This document shows positions 9,253 to 17,036 of a stretch of 37,798 bases of DNA, piece after piece. This DNA comes from an uncultured Bacteroidota bacterium (GTDB lineage: Bacteria > Bacteroidota > Bacteroidia > Bacteroidales > 4484-276). The notes under the pieces were generated by a model. It was not told the DNA's origin and searched no databases. It worked only from the letters and a program-made list of their open reading frames with translations. A program made the translations under genes and the position numbers. Every line of letters starts with the position of its first letter. Position 1 is the stretch's first letter. The DNA lies in NCBI GenBank assembly GCA_903944895.1, contig CAJATL010000380.1, positions 1-37,798 of the forward strand, read 5' to 3'.

Positions 9253-9438
9253 GTTGTAATTACATTTTTATTCCACATTTTTTCAGATTCCAATCTTTGT
9301 CGACTGAATTAGAGTATTAAAATACTTTAATTTTAATGCCAAAATTCAAAATAATCCAAACATCCTGTTATTTTTGTCAAAAATTCATTTTCATGGATTT
9401 ATTAAAATTCTGATTTATTACAAACTAACACGATAATT

Positions 9439-11241
9439 ATGAGAAGAATATTTTTCCTACTTATCTTATCATTATTGCTCAGGTTGCCAATTATAGCCCA
9501 AACCGTGGTCTGGAACGAAAGTTTCAGCGATGCTCCCACAGATTGGACCATTGACGGGAACTGGGTTTTCGATAATGGCGCGTTGCTGTTTTACTATTAC
9601 CCGGTTTACGAAAATTTCGATTTCTCAGCCATCTCACCCGAAGTGCAAATTCCGGATTTCTCTTCCACATTAACGGTTAATCAGTTTATCGACCCTTACC
9701 TGAGCGGTGTGACCAACGAAATGTGTGAAATTTACGTGGTTGCCGAAGACGAAGAAGTAATGGTATTCAGTTATGAGATCATCAACGGAACATGGGGTGA
9801 TATGGGCGGAAGTACATTCAGCCACTCCCTTGATCAGTTCAAGGGTCAGAATGTTCGGTTTAAATTCCGCTCCCATGGCGCAACCACCAACTCTTTGTGG
9901 AACTGGACACTTTTTAATGTTTCGATTAGTACGAATTTCGATAATGAACTATCTGCAATCGCAGTTGGCGGCCCATCCAACGTTTTACCCGGAGTTGGCG
10001 GTAGCTGGTATTTTACGATGAAAAATACAGGACAATTGCCGCAATCTGATTTCAACGTCAAATTATTCAATTACAAAACCGGCGGTCAGATCGCCGAAGA
10101 AACCTTTACCGGCATTGTAAATCCCGGAGAGTTGTGTGAAGTTAATTTCGAATGGGTGCCTGAGGATTATCAAAATACCAGTTTGTATGCTGTAATTGAT
10201 GCCCCGGGTGATGAATTCCCGGCAAACAACCGCTCAAAAGGTTATTTTGTCAGGGTTGAACCACCGTTTGAACATAATATTCTTCTCTGGGATAACGACA
10301 ACGACATCGCGACCATCTACAACGCAGAAACCGGGCAAAAAGAACAGGCCAATGTTAGCATCGAAAATGCACTTTATCTCGCTGGAATTCCATACATTAA
10401 AGTAAATAGTCTGCCTGATGATCTGTCGGATTTCAATTTAGTGATTTGTACGATGGGGTCGTACTGTCTGAGCTGAAGTAATACCCCGCCCGGTACTGTA
10501 AATGCAGCAGACCAGGCTAAGCTAAACAGTTACCTCGACAATGGTGGTAGCTTGTACATCGAAAGTGTTAATCTTGGAATCGATCACGCGGGAAGTTCCA
10601 TGTTACAGCATCTTGGAATTAAATATTCTGGCGATGGCGAAAACTATGAAATCGATCATATGGTTTGTCAGTACAACACCTTTATGGATGATATGAATTA
10701 TGCTTATGGCGGCGGTGTTGATGCACATTATAGTGTTGATCGTCTTGTCCCAAACCAGTCAACCTGCCTTTATAAATCGGATGATGGTTTTGGAAGAACA
10801 TTTGCAATTTCCAATGATGTTTACAAAGCAATTTCGTCATCGGTAATTTTCGGGGCTTTCAAAAATGAGGATAGTCTGAGGACAAGACCTTACCTGATGG
10901 CTGAAATGATCAATTTTCTTCTTGGCATAACCACAATTACCTCCTTAACCGATCTAATGAATAATGAGGCTGTTTCGGTGATGAATTATCCAAACCCATT
11001 TACAAGTTCTACAAATTTCGAGATTTCGTTGCGTGAAACAGAAAATGTAAGTCTTGAAATTTTTGATGAATTGGGAAGGCTGGTTCACAATGAAAGCAAC
11101 GAAGAAATGGCTGCCGGAAAGCACATCAAAACCTGGGATGCAACCAATCAGCAAGGAAACAGGGTAAGAAGCGGAATGTACTTTTACAAGCTTACCTCTG
11201 GCGAAAAGGTCAGTTCAGGGAAATTTATGTTGATGGATTAG
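9439..11241 (+). CDS. predicted secreted selenoprotein A, T9SS cargo (in-frame TGA = Sec346)
   Basis: A 600-residue product if TGA 10474-10476 is read as selenocysteine; the frame stays open from 10477 to the TAG at 11239-11241. Order: signal peptide (1-21, ending LPIIAQ); beta-rich region 22-170 like a choice-of-anchor/adhesin jelly roll (DWTIDGNWVFDNGALLFYYY); Ig/CARDB-like region 170-272; flavodoxin/GATase-like region about 276-515 starting HNILLWDNDNDIATIYN; C-terminal T9SS sorting domain 520-600 (NYPNPFTSSTNFEIS ... GMYFYKLTSGEKVSSGKFML). Sec346 is in CLSU (Cys343). A -7-like TATTTTTG lies at 9369-9376. Sec reading rests on the paralog having the same TGA, on the conserved RNA block and on the adjacent sel genes. 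Domain names are by eye; catalysis is unknown. Confidence 0.88.
10466..10513 (+). promoter_or_regulatory. SECIS-like element, selenoprotein A
   Basis: It surrounds and follows TGA 10474-10476. Candidate fold 1 is a hairpin GGTACTG (10492-10498, one bulged A) with CAGACC (10508-10513), loop TAAATGCAG, starting 22 nt after the TGA. Candidate fold 2, which excludes fold 1, pairs GTCT-(GA)-GCTG (10466-10475) with CAGC-AGAC (10505-10512), enclosing the TGA and a small inner hairpin ACC/GGT with loop CCGCCC. The block is nearly identical in the paralog. Which fold SelB binds cannot be decided by eye. Confidence 0.7.
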
Positions 11242-11263
11242 CAAAATTTTTATCTGTCCGAAA

Positions 11264-11297
11264 AATACTTCATCTGTTAAGGTGAGGTATTTTTTTT
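11264..11297 (+). terminator. rho-independent terminator after selenoprotein A
   Basis: AATACTTCA at 11264-11272 pairs with TGAGGTATT at 11283-11291 (nine pairs, one G-T), followed by a T-run to 11297. The two selenoprotein genes therefore probably have separate transcripts. Confidence 0.75.
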
Positions 11298-11367
11298 GCC
11301 TTTCAAGGCTTATTTTTCTTACCTTAGCCGCATACTTTTCAGGATTATCAATGAATACTGTTAATGT

Positions 11368-13170
11368 ATGAAACGTGCATTGTATCTGATTTTTCTTGTT
11401 GTTTTGCCGGTAAATTCAATTTTGGCGCAAACCACGATTTGGGAAGAGAATTTTAATGCACCAAAATCCGGCTGGGAGATCGAAGGAAACTGGGCTTTTG
11501 AGTCAGGAATCCTGATTTTCAATTATTTTCCGATCAATATTAATTACGATTTTTCGGCCATCTCACCCGAAATTATCCTTCCCGAAAATGCTCCGGAAAT
11601 TACGGTAAACCAGTTTATCGAAACGTATCCTTCAAGTGTGACAAGCGAAGCATGCGAAATATCGGTGATTTTTGATGGTTCAGAGGAAGTAATCTGGTTT
11701 ATTGAACTCTCTCAGGGAAATTGGGGTAGTGAAGGTGGAGAGGAAATATCTTTTTCGATGGCACAGTTTGCCGGAAAAACCATCCGGATAAAAATCAGAA
11801 CCTGGGGCCCCACGACTGATGCATGGTGGGATTGGAGCGTTTATTCGATGAAAATTACTTCAGTTTTTAATCGCGATTTATCAGCCTCAGGCCTTACCGG
11901 GCCTTCAAATGTTTCGCCTGATGCTACGAATACCTGGCAGGTGCAGGTCAAAAACCTTGGGTTACAGCCCCAGACAGGGTTTATTGTTGAATTGGTCAGT
12001 TTCAAAACCGGGGAAGAATTAGGAAGTCAGTTGTTTAATGATGTTCTTGAACCTGGCGATAGTGCTTTTGTAAGTTTTGATTGGACTTTTGGAAGCCCTC
12101 AAAACACCTGTTTATATGGAAAGTTAACATCAGAGGAAGACGAATTCAATCAAAATAATATTACCAGGAGTCATTTTTTGAGGATAGAACCTGATTTTGA
12201 ATACCAGGTGTTATTGTGGGATAACGACAATGGCATCGAGACCATTTATAATCCCGAAACCGGCGCCCTGGAGCAACCCGACAAAGCATTTTCAGACGCA
12301 CTTACCTGTGCGGGTATCAATTTTGATTACGTCAATTCGTTGCCCGAAAATTTGGATGGTTACGAAATTATCATCGCTACTTTGGGCTGTTATTGCCTGA
12401 GCTGAGGTAATACCCCGCCCGGGTTTGTAAATGCAGCAAATCAGGTAAAGCTAATGAATTTTCTAAACCTTGGGGGCAGCCTATTTATCGAAGGAGTTAA
12501 TCTGGGTTTTGATCATGAAGCAACTGAATTTCTTGATTATCTGGGTGTGTGGTATGAAAATACGGGTGGAACCGATGAAGTTTCAGAGATTTTTGGTGCA
12601 GGAAATTCATTTTTCGATTCGGTAAATTTCGGTTATCATGGAGGTTCAGATGCTCACTATAGTATTGATCATCTTTCTAATACAACATCAAACGTATTGT
12701 ATTATTCTGAAGATGATTTGTCCAGAATATTTGTAAACAGCACCGAAAATTATAAAACTATAGCTGCTTCGGTTATTTTTGGGGCCTTTGCTGATGGTGA
12801 AAATCTAAATCTGAAGACCTACTACCTTGCCGAGATCATCAATTATTTTCTGGGAATTTCGCCGGTTACAGCTTTGAGTGAGTTGTTTACAAACCAAAAA
12901 ATTCAACTGTCAGCATTTCCAAACCCATTTTCAGAAGCTACGCAAATCTGCACATTTCTTCCCAATGAAATTTCAATTTCGTTACGGATTTTTGACGAAT
13001 CCGGGAATCTAGTCCGTGAAATTGCCAGGGGTGATTTTTCACAGGGAATGCATTCATTTTTCTGGAATGGCTTAAATGATCATGGCGAGCGGGTAAAAGA
13101 AGGGATCTATCTTTACGTCCTGGTGACAAAAAATCAAACAATTACGGCTAAGTTGATCATGTTGAAATAA
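11368..13170 (+). CDS. predicted secreted selenoprotein B, T9SS cargo (in-frame TGA = Sec346)
   Basis: A 600-residue product with TGA 12403-12405 read as Sec346, exactly the length and Sec position of its upstream paralog. The frame continues from 12406 (GNTPPGFVNAANQ) to TAA 13168-13170. Order: signal peptide (1-21, ending NSILAQ), jelly-roll-like region (SGWEIEGNWAFESGILIFNY), Ig/CARDB-like region, flavodoxin/GATase-like region (YQVLLWDNDNGIETIYN), T9SS-type C-terminal domain (AFPNPFSEATQI ... EGIYLYVLVTKNQTITAKLIML). The Sec context is CYCLSU, so Cys341 and Cys343 are both near. Also conserved in both paralogs is a CEI motif near residue 98. Sequence drift outside the TGA block is considerable, so this is not a recent duplicate. 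No terminator is seen before the tRNA-Sec, so readthrough into the sel genes is possible. Confidence 0.88.
12396..12445 (+). promoter_or_regulatory. SECIS-like element, selenoprotein B
   Basis: Fold 1: GGTTTG (12422-12427) pairs with CAAATC (12437-12442) around the same loop TAAATGCAG as in the paralog. One pair is C-G in copy A and T-A in copy B, a compensatory change. Fold 2: CCTGA-GCTG (12396-12404) pairs with CAGC-(AAA)-TCAGG (12434-12445) around an inner ACCC/GGGT hairpin. The TGA is at 12403-12405. Confidence 0.7.
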
Positions 13171-13239
13171 CCTTTAAATTCCAGCTTCTCACCCTGACTT
13201 TGACTTTAAGATTTAAAATTCACCATCCTATTCTTTTTC

Positions 13240-13273
13240 CTTGTCGAACATTACCCATCTTAGCTTATTTTTG
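13240..13273 (+). promoter_or_regulatory. promoter-like boxes for tRNA-Sec/selA/selB
   Basis: TATTTTTG at 13266-13273 is a good Bacteroidota -7 box. CTTG at 13240-13243, 22 nt upstream, is a weak -33 box. Transcription would start near 13280, about 20 nt before the tRNA. Confidence 0.45.
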
Positions 13274-13300
13274 TTGCGTTGTATAAAATAAATATTTCAC

Positions 13301-13395
13301 AGAGAGGATGGAACTGGTGTTCCGGTTGGTCTTCAAAACCAATAACAGACGGATAAAACCGGCTGTGGCAGGTTCGATCCCTGCTCTCTCTGCCA
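13301..13395 (+). tRNA. selC: tRNA-Sec (anticodon TCA)
   Basis: About 95 nt with the marks of bacterial tRNA-Sec: six-pair D-stem TGGAAC/GTTCCG with a four-nt loop TGGT, anticodon stem TTGGT/ACCAA with loop CTTCAAA (TCA anticodon), a long variable arm (ACAG-A-CGG ... CCG-G-CTGT), T-arm GCAGG-TTCGATC-CCTGC, discriminator G13392 and encoded CCA 13393-13395. The acceptor AGAGAGG/TCTCTCT then gives 12 acceptor-plus-T pairs rather than the usual 13. Adding C13300-G13392 makes 13, but uses the discriminator. It lies 21 nt before selA. Confidence 0.93.
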
Positions 13396-13416
13396 AGTTA
13401 AATCAAGAAACCTGCT

Positions 13417-14856
13417 TTGAAAAAACCTGATCAATCTTCCGAAAATTCGTTTTCATCATTAAGAAATCTTCCGGGCACCGACACCTTGCTTAACTGGCCT
13501 GAAGTGAAACAATTATTGGCAACGCATAACGCCGAAGTCGTTAAATTCTTCATTAAGAACACTATGAGCAATTTTCGTGATAAAGTTAAAAATGGTGCAG
13601 CAATTCCTGAAAAGGATGAAATTTTATCCCAGCTAAATCTGGGTTTAAAAAAACTGACATCTAAAAGTTTAAAACCGGTAATTAATGCTACGGGCATTGT
13701 GGTTCATACAAATCTTGGCCGTGCGCCTTATGGCACTGCACATCTCGATGATATTTTTAATGTTTTGAAAGGATATTCCAACCTTGAATTTGACCTCGAA
13801 AATGCCGATCGGGGATCGCGTTACACCCACGTAACCGAATTATTTAAATTTTTAACCGGTGCCGAAGATATTTTGGTGGTAAACAACAATGCTGCCGCTG
13901 TAATGTTGATTTTAAGGGCGTTTTGTAAAAATCGTGAAGTAATTGTTTCGCGCGGTGAACTGATCGAAATTGGAGGATCCTTCAGGATGCCTGATATTAT
14001 GAAGGCCTCTGACTGCAGGATGGTTGAAGTTGGAACAACCAACAAGACAAAAATTGGTGATTACGAAAAAGCCATCACCAAAAAGACGGCGATGTTTTTA
14101 AAGGTGCATCAATCCAACTATGTTATCAAAGGTTTTACGCACGAAGCCTCGTTGGATGAGTTGGTAGCTCTTGGAAAAATTACGGGTATTCCGGTTTTTT
14201 ACGACATGGGATCTGGCCTGCTCACCAAAGCTAATATCGAAATCTTAAAAGATGAACCTGACGTAAAATCCACATTGGCTCATGGTGTCGATTTGGTAAG
14301 TTTTAGCGGAGATAAATTGCTGGGTGGCCCTCAATCGGGCATTATTGCAGGTAAGAAGGAGCTTATCAAAAAACTTAAAAACGAGCCGATGACCCGGGCT
14401 TTAAGAGTCGGGAAAACCACGCTGGCTTTGCTCGAAACCGTTTGCCTGAGTTATCTCGACCAAAATGAACTTGCCAGGAATAATCCTGTTTTCAAAATGT
14501 TGGGAGCCACACCCGAAAGCCTGAAGAGTAAGGCAGAATTTTTAGGTAAGAAGCTTATTTCGAAAAATATAAACTGCAAAATTGTTCCAGGTTCAGGACA
14601 GACTGGTGGTGGCGCTTTGCCCGACAAAACCATCCCGAGTTTTGCCGTTCAAATCGAATTCCCGAAGGCCTCCCGAAAGGATAAAACCGCTTTTGCCGAA
14701 AATATTTTTAAAGAATTATTAAGGATCGAAACGCCAATGCTGGGCATTTTGCGCAAAGGAACGCTGCTTTTTGATGTGCTTACAATTCCTGAAGATCAGA
14801 TTGAAGAAGCTGCCCGGCTGATTATTGAAGTTTACAGGGAGGTGTGCCGTGATTAA
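13417..14856 (+). CDS. selA: L-seryl-tRNA(Sec) selenium transferase
   Basis: 479 residues starting at TTG 13417; the next in-frame ATG (13564) would remove about 49 residues of the N-terminal domain, so TTG is preferred. SelA is a PLP enzyme that converts seryl-tRNA(Sec) to selenocysteinyl-tRNA(Sec) using selenophosphate. Family motifs: INATGIVVHTNLGRAP near 89-104, DRGSRYTHVTELF near 131-143, VVNNNAAAVMLIL near 154-166, and SFSGDKLLGGPQSGII with the PLP lysine at Lys300. It lies 21 nt downstream of tRNA-Sec and overlaps selB by 8 nt, so tRNA-Sec, selA and selB look like one transcription unit. Confidence 0.96.
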   Translation: MKKPDQSSENSFSSLRNLPGTDTLLNWPEVKQLLATHNAEVVKFFIKNTMSNFRDKVKNGAAIPEKDEILSQLNLGLKKLTSKSLKPVINATGIVVHTNLGRAPYGTAHLDDIFNVLKGYSNLEFDLENADRGSRYTHVTELFKFLTGAEDILVVNNNAAAVMLILRAFCKNREVIVSRGELIEIGGSFRMPDIMKASDCRMVEVGTTNKTKIGDYEKAITKKTAMFLKVHQSNYVIKGFTHEASLDELVALGKITGIPVFYDMGSGLLTKANIEILKDEPDVKSTLAHGVDLVSFSGDKLLGGPQSGIIAGKKELIKKLKNEPMTRALRVGKTTLALLETVCLSYLDQNELARNNPVFKMLGATPESLKSKAEFLGKKLISKNINCKIVPGSGQTGGGALPDKTIPSFAVQIEFPKASRKDKTAFAENIFKELLRIETPMLGILRKGTLLFDVLTIPEDQIEEAARLIIEVYREVCRD

Positions 14857-16807
14857 ACACCTGATCATGGGAACTGCCGGCCATGTGGATCATGGAAAAA
14901 CCGCACTGATAAAAGCACTCACCGGCATCGACTGCGACACGCACAAAGAAGAAAAGGAGCGGGGCATTACCATAAACCTTGGTTTTTCGCATCTCGATTT
15001 ACCTTCTGGAAATTCGATCGGAATTGTTGACGTTCCGGGACATAAGGATTTTATAAAAACCATGGTAGCCGGGGCTTACGGAATTGATCTCGTGCTGCTT
15101 GTGGTTGCTGCAGATAGCGGGATTATGCCGCAAACCACCGAACATTTTAACATCATCAGGATGCTTGGGATAAAACATGCCATCGTTGTGCTCAATAAAA
15201 CCGATCTTGTTGATGAGGAGATGCTCGAATTAGCCAAATTTGAAATCATGGAGTTTCTGGAGAAAACGCCCTTTAAAGATGCCCAGATTATTGGGGTTTC
15301 GTCGTTGACTGGCTGTGGAATTTCTGAACTGACGGAACAAATCGACCGCATGGTTTCGATAATTCCTGAGCGTAAAACAGGTAACATTTTCAGACTTTAC
15401 ATCGACAGGATTTTTAATATTAAAGGCCATGGTTTGGTGGTGACCGGATCGGTGCTGAATGGAGCTGTGGAGACCGGTGATGAACTTTTTTTGCTTCCCG
15501 GAAGAAACGACCGTTTAAAGATCCGCAGCATCGAGCGGCACGGAAAAACTGTTCAGAAAGTTGTGGCCGGCGAACGTGCAGCGTTAAATTTGTCTGGACT
15601 GAAGTTTATCGATTTTGAGCGTGGCATGTTGCTTTCAAACCGGGATATTACCGAAACAGCGCTGTTAGATGCCCATTTGAAGCTTTTTGAAAACGATGTC
15701 AGGCTTGGCGTGTGGTCGCAGGTGATTTTTCATACAGGAACTTTTAATACCAAAGGCCGGATTCATCTTATCGACAAAGACCTGGTGCAGGGTGGTGAAG
15801 AGGCCATCGTTCAGATTCATCTCGAAAAGCCCGCCATACTGCTTAACAAAGACAAATTTATTATTCGCAATTCGTCCAATGACCTCACGCTTGGCGGAGG
15901 CACCATTGTTGACGTTTCGCCGCTGCATCACCGTCGCCGCACCGAAAAGCTTGCAAATAGCCTCAAGCAGGTTGTCAATGCGATTTTGAGCCAGGAAAAC
16001 ATGCTCAGCCTCATCGAACTGGAGTTAAAAAAAGAAGGCCGGCCATTGTTTGCACATTCGCTTGCCTTGTCCCTGGATATTGAAATTGATGAATTAGTCG
16101 AGATTTGCACAACTGAAGGGGCAAATAGCATTTTAATATATGATTTTCAGGAAGGAAAATTACTGGTTTCGGCGGCTTTTGAGCAGGCTTTGACTGAGAA
16201 AATCGTAGAAGAAATAACGCTTCATCATCAAAAAAATCAGATTTTTGAAGATGGCCCCGAACAAAAAGAAATGGCCGGAAAGCTTAATTTTAAATCGGCA
16301 ACCGAATTGAAATATCTTGATTTGCTAATTAAAAAAATGCTCGGGAATTCGATCCTGAAAAAATCAGGGAAAACACTGGCATTGCAAAGCCATCGCGCTA
16401 TGATTGACCCCAAAATGCAGGAACAGATCGATTGGCTCGAACAAACCATCCTTGATTTTGGGATGCAAAAAACTTCATATCCTGAGCTCGAAACCCTCGC
16501 TTTAAAACGCAATCTTAATAAAGGACTTTTGAAAATGCTGCTCAACTACCTGGTCAGGAAAAGCAGGATTTTTTATGATGGCGAAGATGTGATTCATCAA
16601 ACGATGGTCGAAAGTGCACGCCAAAAGCTACTGAAAACCCTTGCTACAAAAGCAAACGGCATCAACGAGAAAGAGTTTCGCGAACTAATCGGAGGCACCA
16701 AAAAAATTGTCCAGGTTTTGATTGACCTTTTTATTGATGAAGGCATCATCGAAAAACGCACCTTTTATCTGATGATTACCGAAGAGGGACGGGAATATCT
16801 GCGATAA
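14849..16807 (+). CDS. selB: selenocysteine-specific elongation factor SelB
   Basis: 652 residues from GTG 14849, preceded by a strong ribosome site AGGGAGGTG (14836-14844), unusual for this phylum. The GTG overlaps the selA stop. The GTPase domain carries GHVDHGKT (residues 11-18), DVPGHKDF and NKTD; EF-Tu-like domains II and III follow (residues about 175-350). The C-terminal half (about 370-652) has the winged-helix repeats that in SelB bind the SECIS hairpin. SelB brings Sec-tRNA(Sec) to UGA codons on the ribosome. The natural partners here include the two SECIS-like hairpins at 10466-10513 and 12396-12445. Confidence 0.96.
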   Translation: MIKHLIMGTAGHVDHGKTALIKALTGIDCDTHKEEKERGITINLGFSHLDLPSGNSIGIVDVPGHKDFIKTMVAGAYGIDLVLLVVAADSGIMPQTTEHFNIIRMLGIKHAIVVLNKTDLVDEEMLELAKFEIMEFLEKTPFKDAQIIGVSSLTGCGISELTEQIDRMVSIIPERKTGNIFRLYIDRIFNIKGHGLVVTGSVLNGAVETGDELFLLPGRNDRLKIRSIERHGKTVQKVVAGERAALNLSGLKFIDFERGMLLSNRDITETALLDAHLKLFENDVRLGVWSQVIFHTGTFNTKGRIHLIDKDLVQGGEEAIVQIHLEKPAILLNKDKFIIRNSSNDLTLGGGTIVDVSPLHHRRRTEKLANSLKQVVNAILSQENMLSLIELELKKEGRPLFAHSLALSLDIEIDELVEICTTEGANSILIYDFQEGKLLVSAAFEQALTEKIVEEITLHHQKNQIFEDGPEQKEMAGKLNFKSATELKYLDLLIKKMLGNSILKKSGKTLALQSHRAMIDPKMQEQIDWLEQTILDFGMQKTSYPELETLALKRNLNKGLLKMLLNYLVRKSRIFYDGEDVIHQTMVESARQKLLKTLATKANGINEKEFRELIGGTKKIVQVLIDLFIDEGIIEKRTFYLMITEEGREYLR

Positions 16808-16848
16808 AAAAAAATCACTACTTACCGGATTAAATTATTCAATCGTCC

Positions 16849-17002
16849 TAAACCCTTGATTTCTTTAACCTCTACGAGGTATTCTTAAATCAGGGTTAAA
16901 CTTTTTTCTACAATACTTTATCGCCTACGGCGAATTCCGCGTAGCGGATAAAGTATTGTAGAATAATAAGATACGACAGCCTTAAATATTCCCCGTAGGG
17001 GA
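16849..17002 (+). repeat. cluster of short palindromes and a 17-bp hairpin between selB and hypB
   Basis: The 229-nt gap 16808-17036 between convergent selB and hypB has no gene. It holds an imperfect stem (16851-16862 with 16887-16897) around ACCTC-TAC-GAGGT, then a 17-bp perfect stem (16906-16922 with 16947-16963) whose loop contains CGCCTACGGCG and CCGCGTAGCGG, and finally CCCCGTAGGGG (16991-17001). The long hairpin could end transcription from both sides; its flanks TTTTTT (16902-16907) and AATAATAA fit this loosely. Confidence 0.7.
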
Positions 17003-17036
17003 TAAACAATTTAATCGGTCATCAGTGAAAAAATTT

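Noticed and set aside
10474-10476. Reading the TGA at 10474 (and 12403) as a real stop, or as nonsense mutations in pseudogenes
   Set aside because: Two diverged paralogs have the TGA at the same codon in the same context, both frames remain open downstream, and sel genes are adjacent. Independent nonsense mutations would not coincide.
10552-11241. A separate gene starting at ATG-like codons 10552 or 12454
   Set aside because: These are the C-terminal halves of the selenoproteins; codons between the TGA and these positions are also conserved between the paralogs.
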